Shown here: one piece after another, positions 17,668-29,562 of the stretch
Layout: each line of letters starts with the position of its first letter
Position numbering within the stretch: the first letter of the stretch is position 1
From: an uncultured Campylobacter sp.
GTDB lineage: Bacteria; Campylobacterota; Campylobacteria; Campylobacterales; Campylobacteraceae
Length of the DNA stretch: 64,000 nucleotides
Reading direction: 5' to 3'
Assembly (NCBI RefSeq): GCF_938015785.1
Contig: NZ_CALLWC010000044.1
Location: 1 to 64,000 of the forward strand
Position numbers and translations under genes: made by a program
Notes under the pieces: model-generated
Told to the model about the DNA's origin: nothing
The model's input: the letters and a program-made list of their open reading frames with translations, nothing else
Databases searched by the model: none

Positions 17668-18525
17668 ATGATAAAAAAGAGCAAAACCGCCGAAGTCATC
17701 ATCTCCGCGCTGCCTTATATCCGTAAATTTAGAGATAAAATTTTCGTCGTCAAATACGGCGGTGCGGCGCAAACCGACGATGCGCTCAAGCTTGATTTTG
17801 CCCGCGACATCGTGCTTTTGCATATGGTCGGCATCAAGATCATTGTCGTGCACGGCGGCGGCAAAAAGATCAATCAGACCCTGGATAAGATCGGCGTGCA
17901 GAGCGAGTTTAAGGACGGGCTTCGCGTAACGAATAAAGACGCGATCGAAATTACCGAGATGGTGCTAAGCGGCGCGGTAAATAAAGAGATCACGGCGCTT
18001 TTGAACCAAAACGGCGCGCCCGCGATCGGTATCAGCGGCAAGGACGGCGGGCTTTTGAGGGCAAAATTCCTCGATGAGAAAAAATACGGCTTCGTAGGCG
18101 AGATCACCGAGGTAAACACCAAACTGATAAACGACCTGCTGCAAAAGGACTATCTGCCGGTGATCGCCCCGCTTGCGGGCGGCGAGACGGACGAAAACGT
18201 GAGCTTTAATATCAACGCCGATCTCTGCGCCAGCAGGATTGCAGCCGCGCTAAAAGCGAGCAAGGCGATATTTTTAAGCGACATTGACGGAGTGCTCGAT
18301 AAAGAAGGAAATTTAATCAGCAAGCTCGATGCCGCGCTAATTTCGAAGCTTAAAAAGGACGGCACGATCGCAGGCGGCATGATCCCCAAAGTCGATGCGT
18401 GCCTGCAGTGCGTGCGAAACGGCGCAAATGCCGCGCATATCATCAACGGCAAAATTCCGCACTCTATCCTGCTTGAGCTTTTCACGGACGGCGGCATAGG
18501 AAGTTTGATAAAAGAAGAAATTTAG
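17668..18525 (+). CDS. argB: Acetylglutamate kinase
   Basis: 285 residues; second step of arginine synthesis, phosphorylating N-acetylglutamate. Motifs: VVKYGGAAQ (about 27-35), VHGGGKKIN (about 65-73), INADLCASRIAAAL and FLSDIDGVLD near the nucleotide site, and GGMIPKVDACL. Typical length, no insertion. It follows lpxK by 18 bp with AAAGGAATTTT before the ATG. argD, a later step of the pathway, is also in the window (61222-62391) but in a separate operon. Confidence 0.97.
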   Translation: MIKKSKTAEVIISALPYIRKFRDKIFVVKYGGAAQTDDALKLDFARDIVLLHMVGIKIIVVHGGGKKINQTLDKIGVQSEFKDGLRVTNKDAIEITEMVLSGAVNKEITALLNQNGAPAIGISGKDGGLLRAKFLDEKKYGFVGEITEVNTKLINDLLQKDYLPVIAPLAGGETDENVSFNINADLCASRIAAALKASKAIFLSDIDGVLDKEGNLISKLDAALISKLKKDGTIAGGMIPKVDACLQCVRNGANAAHIINGKIPHSILLELFTDGGIGSLIKEEI

Positions 18526-18645
18526 GCGCGAGCGCGGAGGCGGCAGGCTTAAAGCGGCGATGCCGCAAGTCCGCGCAAGAAGCGTAAGCGATCAAATTTG
18601 AAGCGCCTAGGCGGGCGTAAATTTTAAATTTTAAAAAGGAAAAAG

Positions 18646-20199
18646 ATGAAACTGGTTTCAACGAGAGATTTTTCGCAAAAAGCGGATCTTAGTTACGCGC
18701 TGCTAAATCCGAGCGCGAGCGGCGGCGGGCTTTTCAGCCCCGAGCGGCTGCCGCTTTTGAGCGAGGATTTTTTTAAGCAGTGCGAGGATCTGAGCTACAA
18801 ACAGATCGCGCTTAAAATCATCGAGAGCTTCGATTTTGACGTAAGCAGCGAGGTCTTTGAAGACGCGCTAAAGCGCTACGATAAATTTGAAAATCCCGCC
18901 TGCCCCGTCCAGATCAAAAAGCTAAGCGAAAACGCCTATATTTTGGAGCTTTACCACGGCCCGACGCTCGCGTTTAAGGATATGGCGCTGCAGCCCTTCG
19001 GCGCGCTTTTAAAAAGCATCGCAAAATCCAGGAATGAAAAATTTTTAATAATGTGCGCCACGAGCGGCGACACGGGGCCTGCGACGCTAGAGGCTTTTGC
19101 GGACGATGAAAACATCAAAGCGGTCTGCCTCTATCCGCAGGGCGGCACGAGCGAGATACAGCGCCAGCAGATGGTTAAACAAAGCGCGGCAAATCTTAAA
19201 ATTTTAGGCGTGCGCGGCAACTTCGACGATACGCAACGCGCTCTAAAATCGCTGCTAGCTGACGAGGATTTCAAAAACGAGCTCGCGCGGGCAAATTTAA
19301 ATCTAAGCGCCGCAAACTCGGTAAATTTCGGTAGGATTTTATTTCAGATCATCTACTACCTCTACGCTAGCATCTATTTCTCAAAGCACGGCGTATTGAG
19401 CCCCGAGCAAAATTTAAAGCAAAGCGATCAGTGCACGGCGGGCGGTAAAAATTTTGGCGTCGCAGTGGACGCAAACAGCGCGCAGAGCGTAAAACAGAGC
19501 GCTAAATTTAACACCTTCGACGTCATAGTGCCTAGCGGAAATTTCGGCAACGCGCTGGGAGCGTATTTCGCCAAAAAGATGGGCGCAAAGATCGGCAAAA
19601 TCAAGATCGCTTCAAACGCGAACAATATCCTGACCGAGCTTTTTACGCGCGGCATCTACGATCTACGCGGGCGCGAGCTCATCCGCACAATCAGCCCTGC
19701 GATGGATATTTTGATTAGCTCCAACGTCGAGCGGCTGCTTAGCGATATGTTCGGCGATGCGCGCACTAGCGAGCTGATGCAAAGCCTGGCGCGAGATAAA
19801 TTTTATCAGCTTAGCGCGAGCGAGCTTGCGAAGCTGCGCGAGGTCTTCGAGGCGGATTTTTGCGACGATGCGCAGTGCGCTAAATTTATCAAGCAAGAGA
19901 GCAGCCGCGGCGTGCTGATCGACCCGCACACGGCGACCTGCTTTAAGCTACTTGACGAAAGTCGCCTAAATCTCGTCGTTTCAACCGCGAAATGGATTAA
20001 ATTTACGCCGTCGATGATCGGCGCGATCAAAGGTAGGGTTTGCGAGGACGAACGAGCCGATATGATCGCGCTTTCGAAGGAATTTCGCAGCGACATTCCG
20101 CCGCAGATCTCGCGCCTTTTTAGCGCGCCGCAGGTTCACTCCAGCGTCGTGGAACAAAGCGAGATCAAAAACGCCATAATGGAGTGGATCAAAAAATGA
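18646..20199 (+). CDS. thrC: Threonine synthase with internal insertion
   Basis: 517 residues; PLP enzyme making threonine from O-phosphohomoserine. PLP lysine is Lys111 in GPTLAFKDMAL; the phosphate-binding loop is ATSGDTGPA (138-146). VPSGNFGNALG (295-305) marks the second half. Residues about 248-290 look inserted: Ser/Gln/Ala-rich, ending just before FDVIVPSGNFG, and their DNA (19400-19510) has three AAATTT words. Removing them gives the C. jejuni length (about 465). 120 bp of GC-rich then AAATTTTA-rich DNA separates it from argB. Its stop overlaps the kdsB start. Confidence 0.95.
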   Translation: MKLVSTRDFSQKADLSYALLNPSASGGGLFSPERLPLLSEDFFKQCEDLSYKQIALKIIESFDFDVSSEVFEDALKRYDKFENPACPVQIKKLSENAYILELYHGPTLAFKDMALQPFGALLKSIAKSRNEKFLIMCATSGDTGPATLEAFADDENIKAVCLYPQGGTSEIQRQQMVKQSAANLKILGVRGNFDDTQRALKSLLADEDFKNELARANLNLSAANSVNFGRILFQIIYYLYASIYFSKHGVLSPEQNLKQSDQCTAGGKNFGVAVDANSAQSVKQSAKFNTFDVIVPSGNFGNALGAYFAKKMGAKIGKIKIASNANNILTELFTRGIYDLRGRELIRTISPAMDILISSNVERLLSDMFGDARTSELMQSLARDKFYQLSASELAKLREVFEADFCDDAQCAKFIKQESSRGVLIDPHTATCFKLLDESRLNLVVSTAKWIKFTPSMIGAIKGRVCEDERADMIALSKEFRSDIPPQISRLFSAPQVHSSVVEQSEIKNAIMEWIKK

Positions 20200-20907
20200 T
20201 AGTAATCCCCGCGCGCCTTGCTTCGACGCGCTTTAAAAATAAAATTTTATGTGAGTTTGACGGCGTGCCAATGTTTATCAAAACGGCTCAAAATGCCGCC
20301 AAGGCGGACCGCGTGCTAATCGCCGTAGATGAGCCGCAAATTTTAAAGATCGCGCAAGATTACGGCTTTGACGCCGTTCTCACCGCGCGCGAGCATCAAA
20401 GTGGCACCGACCGCATCGCTGAAGCGATCGCAAACGCAGCGCTTGCTGAGGATGAGATCATCATCAATATCCAAGCCGACGAGCCCTTTTTCGAGAGCGA
20501 AAATTTGATTAAATTTAGAGATTTCGCCAACGCCATGATCGCGCAAAAGGGCGCATTTATGGCGAGCTGCTACAAATACATAAGCCAGCAGGCGGCAGAG
20601 GATCCGAATTTAGTCAAGCTCGTGCTTGATAACGCAGGCTTTGCGATCTATTTTTCGCGCTCGCTCATCCCCTACCCGCGCGCGGCATGCGAGTGCTACC
20701 TCGGACACATCGGCATCTACGCATACAGTGTGCGAAATTTAAAGCGCTTTTGCGCCCTGCCCGCCTCGGTACTGGAAGATACCGAAAAACTCGAGCAGCT
20801 TCGCGCCATAAGCGCCGGCGAGAAGATCGCGATGCTTGAAATAAAAACCGCGAGCATCGGCATCGACACGCCGGCTGATTACGAGCGCGCGCTAAAGGAG
20901 TTCGGCG

Positions 20908-20918
<11 letters not shown>
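20196..20918 (+). CDS. kdsB: 3-deoxy-manno-octulosonate cytidylyltransferase
   Basis: 240 residues from the ATG at 20196, which forms ATGA with the thrC stop; an in-frame ATG 12 bp upstream would add MDQK and is less likely. It activates Kdo with CTP for lipooligosaccharide core synthesis. Motifs: VIPARLASTRF at the start, EHQSGTDRIAEA, INIQADEPF, GHIGIYAY and EDTEKLEQLRA. Normal length. Its neighbours lpxK and thrC are in the same order in C. jejuni. Confidence 0.96.
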
Positions 20919-23610
<2,692 letters not shown>

Positions 23611-23614
<4 letters not shown>

Positions 23615-24798
23615 GATTTGATCTGCTCGTTGCAAACACGCTTAAAATCAGCAGAAATCAGGCCGCTACGCTGATAAAGCAGGATAAAATTTTGCTGCGA
23701 GGCGCCGTGCAAAACAGACCCTCCGCGCAGATCGCGCCCGAGCAGAGCGGCGAAATCGGTACTGCCGAGCAAATTTACGTAAGCAGGGGCGCGCTCAAGC
23801 TTGCGGGCTTTTTGGACGAGCTCGCCGAAAACGGGCTTTTGGCAAGCTGCAGCGTAAATTTGCCTAACTCGGCGACAGAAATTTCAAAGCCGTGCAGCGC
23901 CGCAAAGGACGCGGATAGCAAAGCGACAGCGACGCAAATTTCAAGCGCAGATTTTGCGGCTACGGATAAAATTTTGAGCGCGAACGAGACGACCGAAATT
24001 CCAAGCGCGACGGCGGCAAAGATCGCAGAAACAAATACCGAGGCGATCCGTACCGCAAAAACTGCCGATACGGCGGAGCTTTTACAAACCGGTGCAGGCA
24101 AGCAGACAGTGGAATTTTTACAGATGAGTATAGGCGCAGAGACGGCAGGGCTTTTGCAAACGGACGCGGGCGCCGAGACGACAGAGATTTTAAATGCGGC
24201 GAAAGCCTCTAAAACAGGTGGAAAGGTAGACGCGTGCCGCAGAGAAGGCAGTGCGGAGCCTATGCAAGCAGAGCCCTCGCAAAAAGATATTTTAAATTTA
24301 GCGGGAGCCGATGTTTTGGACGTGGGCAGCAGCACCGGCGGATTTGTGCAGATTTTATTGCAGCGCGGCGCAAAGAGCGTGACTGCGCTTGACGTCGGCA
24401 GCTCGCAGCTAAGCGAAATTTTGCGGCGCGATCCTCGCGTGATCGTGCGCGAAAACACCGACATCAGGGAGTTTACAAGCGAGAAAAAATTTGATCTAAT
24501 TACCTGCGACGTGAGCTTCATCTCGCTAAATTTGATCTTAAAAAGTCTCGCGAGCCTTGCAAAAAGCGCTCTCATCGTGCTATTTAAGCCGCAATTTGAG
24601 GTGGGTGCGGAGGCGAAGCGAAATAAAAAAGGGGTGCTCAAAGACGAAAAAGCGGCGCACGGCGCACGGGCAAAATTTGAGCGGCTATGCGCCGAGCTGG
24701 GGCTTGCCGTGCTGCATACCGGCGCTTGTAAGATCACGGGCAAAGAGGGAAATCAAGAATTTTTCTATCTTCTAAAAAGGACGAACGATGAAATTTAA
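23611..24798 (+). CDS. tlyA: TlyA-type rRNA 2'-O-methyltransferase with about 150-residue insertion
   Basis: 395 residues, against about 250 for the family. N-terminal S4 RNA-binding domain (1-70, ending IYVSRGALKLAGFLDEL) and C-terminal FtsJ-like methyltransferase domain (from about 232, DVLDVGSSTGGFVQ, then DVSFISLNLIL and FKPQFEVG). Between them about 150 Ala/Thr/Glu-rich residues include four 12-residue repeats (154-201). TlyA methylates cytidines of 16S/23S rRNA and affects capreomycin sensitivity. The S4 and FtsJ parts look intact, so function is probably kept. The start forms ATGA with the preceding frame; the end overlaps the lipocalin gene by 11 bp. Confidence 0.93.
24070..24213 (+). 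repeat. 36-bp tandem repeat inside tlyA (four diverged copies)
   Basis: Copies at 24070-24105, 24106-24141, 24142-24177 and 24178-24213 encode TAELLQTGAGKQ, TVEFLQMSIGAE, TAGLLQTDAGAE and TTEILNAAKASK. They diverge at the DNA level but keep register and codon phase. Confidence 0.8.
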
Positions 24799-25300
24799 AA
24801 GCTTAATTATCTTGGCGTTTTGCGCGCTATTTTTGGGCTCATGCGCCAAAAGTCTGAGCCCGAAAGCGCCGATCGTAAAAAACTTCGACATCGCTAAATT
24901 TAGTGGCGGCTGGTACGAGATCGCCCGTATGAAGGGCGGCGGCGAGCTGCAAAACACCGCGTACGAGTGCTTCATCGATAAAAACTCCACGATCAATCTT
25001 CTAAAAACTGCCAAAACAAGCTCTGGTAAAATCGAAAACGAGCAGCACGTGTTGGAGTTTGCAGGCGATAAAAGCGTAGGTCTGCTCTATCAAAAAGGTC
25101 TGATTTCCGACTCCCTCTACCGCGTGGCGCAGGTGGACGGCGACTATCGCTACGCCCTGATCTTCGGCGCCGATACGAGCGAGCTTTACATCCTCTCGCG
25201 CACCAAAACCCTGCCCGAGCCGATCCGCATCCTCTATCTGAAAAAGGCGAAGCATAGCGGTTACGACACCAAAAAAATCGTATGGACAAAGCAGCAATAA
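24788..25300 (+). CDS. Lipocalin-family lipoprotein (Blc-like)
   Basis: 170 residues. Lipoprotein signal with the lipobox LGSC (cysteine about residue 19). The lipocalin signature GGWYEIARM follows at about 40-48, with YRVAQVDGDYRYALI and a C-terminal strand typical of bacterial lipocalins. Probably anchored to the outer membrane and binding a lipid or other hydrophobic ligand. It is embedded between tlyA (11-bp overlap) and ribF (the stop shares one base with the ribF ATG), so it is co-expressed with them. The C. jejuni tlyA-ribF pair has no lipocalin between as far as I remember, suggesting a local insertion. Confidence 0.88.
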   Translation: MKFKSLIILAFCALFLGSCAKSLSPKAPIVKNFDIAKFSGGWYEIARMKGGGELQNTAYECFIDKNSTINLLKTAKTSSGKIENEQHVLEFAGDKSVGLLYQKGLISDSLYRVAQVDGDYRYALIFGADTSELYILSRTKTLPEPIRILYLKKAKHSGYDTKKIVWTKQQ

Positions 25301-26682
25301 TGGCTAATCAAAAATCAGGCAAAGACCATACAGAGGCTTCGCTGCGGAATTTTAAAGAGCAAAATTTCGTAGCGCAGAATTCCAGCTTGAAAAATTTTAC
25401 GGAACAGAATTTCACAAGTAATGGGGAAAATTCATCTCAAAATATCAAACGTCCAAGGCAAGAATTGAGCGAAAATAAAACCGGCGATGCGCACCGCGAA
25501 GATAAAGCAGACACCGACGCCGCTTGCAGTAACGAAACGGCTTATGGCGGCACTTGCGGCAATGGCGTAGACGCGCAAGCTCAAGGCACGCTTCCTGCTT
25601 GTGCGGAAGTACTGCGTGCGCGCCTAAGCGAGCAGTTCGCACGAGGCGATATTTTCGCAACGCTACAAGGCGCAAACCGCGATGACGTGCGCGCCGTAGC
25701 AATCGGCAACTTCGACGGCATGCACCTTGGGCATCAAAAATTATTTCAGCGCCTAGGCGAGCAAGGCGCAATAATCGTAATCCTAGCAGGTGGTGGCACG
25801 AAGCTAACCCCTTTTGCGTCGCGGCAGGCTTTCACGGACAAAAAGATTTTTTATTGCGATCTACGCGCTATCAAAAGCCTTAGCGGAGGCGAATTTATCG
25901 CACTTTTAAGGCAGAATTTCATAAATTTACAAAAAATTGTCGTCGGTGAGGATTTTCGGTTCGGGCGCGACAGAGCGTGGGGTGCGGAGTTTTTGCGGCG
26001 CGAATTTAGCGGGCAAACCTGCGTCGTAGGGGAGTTTTGCTTAAGCGGCGGCGGCGTGCATTCAAGTAGGATCAAAGAGCTTTTATCGCGCGGCCAGTGC
26101 GAAGCGGCGGCGGAGTTTTTAGGGCGAGATTACGAGATCTGCGGGCGGATCGTGCGCGGTCAGGGGCGCGGGGCGCGGGAGTTCCTAGCGACGCTAAATC
26201 TTGATGCGAGCGGCTATTTTATGCCAAAAAGCGGCGTATATGCGAGCCTAGCACGCGCCGGAAGCAAGGAATTTGCAAGCGTGAGCTTCTTGGGGCACAG
26301 GCTCAGCACCGACGGGGTTTATGCGCTTGAAACGCACATTTTAGGGGACTTTGCAGGCTTTAAGGCGGGTTTAAATTCCGCGCAAGATCGCGCGCCGTGC
26401 TGCGAGGGGCAAGCCGCACATTCTGCGCGAAATTCAGATGAAATTTCGGCGCGTAATTCGACCGAAATTTCTACACAAAATTTTGCGGCGAGCGAGAGCT
26501 TGGACGCCGAAAATAAAAATTTAGAGGCTACAAGTAAAAATAGCACCACGAAATTCGTCTGCGTGAAATTTATAAAGTTCCTACGTGAAAATCGCAAATT
26601 TAGCGATCTAGCGCAGCTTAAAGAGCAAATTTTAAAAGACGCTTCAGAGGCGGAGGCGGTACTACGAAGCCGTAAATTTTAA
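25300..26682 (+). CDS. ribF: Bifunctional riboflavin kinase/FAD synthetase with extensions
   Basis: 460 residues from the ATG at 25300 (TAATG overlap with the lipocalin stop); an in-frame ATG at 25282 is possible. Makes FMN and FAD. The FAD-synthetase core starts only near residue 130 (VAIGNFDGMHLGHQ), then VVGEDFRFGRDR and SSRIKELL; the kinase part begins GRDYEICGRIVRGQGRG. The first 110-odd residues are a hydrophilic low-complexity extension (RNFKEQNF and KNFTEQNF). A second insertion of about 45 residues (ARNSDEISARNSTEIS) splits the kinase domain before VCVKFIKFLRENRKF. The family is usually 280-310 residues. A later non-ATG start cannot be excluded. Confidence 0.92.
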   Translation: MANQKSGKDHTEASLRNFKEQNFVAQNSSLKNFTEQNFTSNGENSSQNIKRPRQELSENKTGDAHREDKADTDAACSNETAYGGTCGNGVDAQAQGTLPACAEVLRARLSEQFARGDIFATLQGANRDDVRAVAIGNFDGMHLGHQKLFQRLGEQGAIIVILAGGGTKLTPFASRQAFTDKKIFYCDLRAIKSLSGGEFIALLRQNFINLQKIVVGEDFRFGRDRAWGAEFLRREFSGQTCVVGEFCLSGGGVHSSRIKELLSRGQCEAAAEFLGRDYEICGRIVRGQGRGAREFLATLNLDASGYFMPKSGVYASLARAGSKEFASVSFLGHRLSTDGVYALETHILGDFAGFKAGLNSAQDRAPCCEGQAAHSARNSDEISARNSTEISTQNFAASESLDAENKNLEATSKNSTTKFVCVKFIKFLRENRKFSDLAQLKEQILKDASEAEAVLRSRKF

Positions 26683-27621
26683 TCTGCGGCTTGTAAGCTT
26701 AAAGATGAAACTTGCGGGCTGTGTGCTTGAAATTTGATGCGTCTGCCCGCGTTTTGCATCTAGGCGTATTAAATGAGCCGTCCGCGTCGTCCCGTATAAA
26801 AGTCGTGCGCCCGTTGTCACTGAGAATACTTGGTTGCACCGCCTACGTCTGCGATGCCATATATGGGAGGTGTACACAAAAGTGGCGCGCAAGCCGATAA
26901 AAAGTCGTTAAATTTTAACGACGTACCATCCGCAGGACTTTAACGCACCTTGGGCTTGGGTTTATATAAGACGAGGCAAGTGCAAGCCGTACTGAGAATC
27001 GAGGGTGATAAAAAATCTTAGTTGCGCTGCAAAGCTTTAAAATTTAGCAGATCTGAGCTGCCGAGCAAGAGTCAAGCGGCTAAATTATGCGCCTAGCTAA
27101 ACGCTGGATTTTGTCAAGCGGCCTCATTTTACGGCGCATAAAATCGCAAAATGGGCGCGAAATTCTACCAATGGAGCTTTGACTATGCTTTTAGTTTAAG
27201 TTTGTAATTAAAGAATTTAAAGGAGCTGTTTTGGTAGCGTGAGATTTGGCGACGTAAAATTTAATGCTGAGAAATTCCAAGCCCGCTAAATACGGCGCAA
27301 AATTTCAAGAACGTATTTGCACGGCACGGAATTTTAGAGTCTGTCAAGCAAGACGTGAAATTTAATCATGCATCGAGCGTCTCTGGGCTAGAAGTTGGGC
27401 GCAAACTGGGATGCAGCTCGCTTGCATCAAAAGTGCTCATGCTGCGTTTAAAATTTAGGTATGCTTCGCGCGGGGCAAACTAAGCGCAATAATTCCATGC
27501 GTAGCGGTCGCAAATAGAGTGTCGCGTAAGTGAAGAAAGCACGGCGTGAGAATTCTGCGCTTAGCATGCGTAGAAAGTATAAATCGAGTGCTGCGTAAAT
27601 AGCGAAACTAAAAGGAAACGG
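26683..27621. other. Gene-free spacer, 939 bp
   Basis: Between ribF and cmoA, same direction. I find no protein family, RNA gene or insertion sequence. Short frames are interrupted and of shadow quality. AAATTTTA words are frequent from 26900 onward. An AAGCCG/CGGCTT pair (26667-26672 with 26687-26692) spans the ribF stop but lacks a T run. Confidence 0.55.
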
Positions 27622-28326
27622 ATGAAAGACGAAATTTTTAAAGAGCCTATCAAAAAACAGTTTGAGTTTGACGCCAGCGTCGCGTCGGTTTTTGATGATA
27701 TGATCGGGCGCAGCGTGCCGTTTTATGAGGCTAGCACGCGGCTTAGCAGCGAGCTTTTGGCGAGGATACTGCCGCAAAAGGCGCGCGTGATCGATCTTGG
27801 CTGCTCGACTGCGACCGCGCTACTGGCGCTGTTTGCGCTGCGCCCCGATCTGCGGCTGTGCGGCATCGACAGCTCGGAGGCGATGATACAAAATGCCCGC
27901 GCTAAGGCGGCGGCGTTCGGCGCGAAGCTCGAGCTTAGCGTATCGGACGTGCTGGATGCGAGTCTCGCGGACTGCGATGCCGTGATTTTAAACTACACCC
28001 TGCAGTTCATCAGACCGCCGCGCCGCGCCGCGCTCGTGAGTAAAATTTACGACGGATTGCGTGAGGGCGGAGTTTTGATCTTTAGCGAAAAGATTATCTA
28101 CGAAGAGCCTGCGCTCGCGCGTCAGATGATCGAAATTTACGAGGATTACAAGCGCGCGCAGGGCTATTCGCGCTACGAGATCGCGCAAAAACGCGAGGCG
28201 CTTGAAAACGTCCTCGTGCCCTACACCGAGGCAGAAAACCGCGCCTTGGCGCTAAGCGCGGGCTTTAAGCGCGTCGAGAGTATCTTTAAATGGGCGAATT
28301 TTATGAGCTTCGCGGCGTTTAAATAA
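27622..28326 (+). CDS. cmoA: Carboxy-S-adenosyl-L-methionine synthase
   Basis: 234 residues, start behind AAAAGGAAACGG. Converts SAM and prephenate to carboxy-SAM, the donor used by CmoB. Typical opening EPIKKQFEFDASVASVFDDMI, then VIDLGCSTATALLAL (about 58-72), LCGIDSSEAMIQNAR, VILNYTLQFI and GVLIFSEKI. Full length. It follows the ribF operon as in C. jejuni, where I recall a methyltransferase (Cj0590) after ribF. Confidence 0.93.
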   Translation: MKDEIFKEPIKKQFEFDASVASVFDDMIGRSVPFYEASTRLSSELLARILPQKARVIDLGCSTATALLALFALRPDLRLCGIDSSEAMIQNARAKAAAFGAKLELSVSDVLDASLADCDAVILNYTLQFIRPPRRAALVSKIYDGLREGGVLIFSEKIIYEEPALARQMIEIYEDYKRAQGYSRYEIAQKREALENVLVPYTEAENRALALSAGFKRVESIFKWANFMSFAAFK

Positions 28327-28771
28327 AAGTTCAAATTGCAAGAAGCAAAATTATTTTTAAAAAATTCCAAAAACGGAATTCTACGAGCCGCCCTATTTTT
28401 GGCGGCATAGTAAAGCTTCATCCAAATTTTTGGAATTTGACAATTAGATTTTGATACAAATAACGCGAATGTATAATTCTAGCTGTATGCAAGACGGCGC
28501 AGATAAAATTTATCGCCGCTTGTAATTTCAAAATTCCGTCGCGGATGTGAACTACGCAAATTATTGGAATTCGGCAAAATTTCAAAATTTCTATGGAATT
28601 TTAAAATTTCATAATCCAAGCAGAATTCATAAATTTTACAAAATTCTCAAAAAATTCAAAGATTGAAAAAGTGTGGCTGTCTAAATTTCAGGCATAAAAA
28701 AGCGCCCGCCGTTTGTCGGACGCTGTGTATAAATCGCGGGGCGAAATAAACGCCGCCGCGAGCAAAGGAGC
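28327..28771. other. Gene-free spacer between convergent cmoA and rpsO
   Basis: 445 bp. Two small hairpins follow cmoA: AATTCC/GGAATT (28363-28380) and GCCGCC/GGCGGC (28387-28406), together a possible terminator. The rpsO terminator lies at the right end. Positions 28540-28660 are dense in AAATTTC/GAATTTT words. Confidence 0.6.
28695..28724 (-). terminator. Rho-independent terminator of rpsO
   Basis: On the minus strand AGCGTCCG pairs with CGGGCGCT (8 bp with one G-U) around an 8-nt loop and is followed by six T, 48 bp past the rpsO stop. Confidence 0.85.
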
Positions 28772-29044
28772 TTATTTATCTCTTAAATTTAACTCGCTAA
28801 CGAGCTTGGAGTAAACCGCGTAGTCTTTGTTTTTAAGATATTTCATCATTCTTTTGCGCTGACCTACTAGCTTTAGCAGTCCTAAGCGAGATGAAAAATC
28901 TTTCGGATTTGCTTGCAAATGAGAGGTCAAAAGCGTGATCCTTTCGGTAAGAAGCGCGATTTGCACCTCCGCAGAACCTGTATCTTTCTCTCTTCTAGCG
29001 AATTTCGCAACTATCTGTGCTTTTTGAGCCGTGTCTAAAGCCAT
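28772..29044 (-). CDS. rpsO: 30S ribosomal protein S15
   Basis: 90 residues, the normal length. Contains the S15 signature region LTERITLLTSHLQANPKDFSSRLGLLKLVGQRKRMMKYLK in sequence (given here by its positions, about 29-70). Binds 16S rRNA in the central domain of the small subunit. Strong AGGAGG site before the ATG, a TATAAT promoter 32 bp upstream and a good terminator downstream: a single-gene unit. Confidence 0.98.
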   Translation of the reverse strand: MALDTAQKAQIVAKFARREKDTGSAEVQIALLTERITLLTSHLQANPKDFSSRLGLLKLVGQRKRMMKYLKNKDYAVYSKLVSELNLRDK

Positions 29045-29075
29045 GATGACCTCCTGATCGGTAAAATAGGAAGCG

Positions 29076-29081
29076 ATTATA
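29076..29081 (-). promoter_or_regulatory. -10 box of rpsO
   Basis: TATAAT on the minus strand, 32 bp upstream of the rpsO ATG, preceded by T/A-rich DNA. Confidence 0.6.
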
Positions 29082-29113
29082 CTTAATTAACCTAAATTTT
29101 TGCTTTCTTTGTG

Positions 29114-29119
29114 TAAAAT
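29114..29119 (+). promoter_or_regulatory. Probable -10 box of the Rrf2-DHH operon
   Basis: TAAAAT preceded by TGTG and a T-rich tract, 30 bp before the Rrf2 ATG. Divergent from the rpsO promoter 33 bp away. Confidence 0.45.
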
Positions 29120-29148
29120 GCACGCTTTCAGACCAAAGGAGAGAATAA

Positions 29149-29562
29149 ATGCTTTTTACAAAAGCAAGCGAATATGCCCTACTTTCAATGATTTGCATCG
29201 CGGGCAAGGAGGAGTCGATGGATGTCGATTCGATCTCTAGCGAGCTTGGAATTTCACGCAGCTTTTTGGCTAAAATTTTACAAAATTTAGCTCGCGCGGG
29301 ACTTTTAAATTCCTTCAAAGGCGCCAAGGGCGGCTTTGTGCTCGCGCGCAATGCGGATGAGATCACGCTAAGCGAGATCATCAAAAGCGCCGAAAGACGC
29401 AAGGCGACGGTATTTGACTGCACCGCCGAAGGGATCGACGCCTGCCCGAACGGTCGCACGCTATGCCGCGTCAATCTAATGTTCGGCGAGCTTCAAGAGA
29501 AAGTCGATGAGTATATGGATACGATCACGCTAGCAGACGTCATCGGCAAAGAACGCAAATGA
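29149..29562 (+). CDS. Rrf2-family transcriptional regulator, probably Fe-S
   Basis: 137 residues. Winged-helix DNA-binding domain (SISSELGISRSFLAKILQ at about 28-45; KGAKGGFVLA wing at 57-66) followed by a dimerisation helix. Three cysteines, Cys91, Cys99 and Cys106 (C-X7-C-X6-C), lie where IscR and NsrR bind an iron-sulfur cluster, so sensing of iron, NO or redox state is plausible. No isc or nitrosative-stress gene is adjacent; the next gene, a DHH phosphoesterase, overlaps it by 4 bp. Which signal and targets it uses cannot be read from the sequence. Confidence 0.9.
   Translation: MLFTKASEYALLSMICIAGKEESMDVDSISSELGISRSFLAKILQNLARAGLLNSFKGAKGGFVLARNADEITLSEIIKSAERRKATVFDCTAEGIDACPNGRTLCRVNLMFGELQEKVDEYMDTITLADVIGKERK

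Noticed and set aside
23775..24743. Minus-strand frame of 322 codons opposite tlyA
   Set aside because: Antisense to a well-supported gene; its Ser/Ala-rich product reflects the tlyA insertion read backwards.
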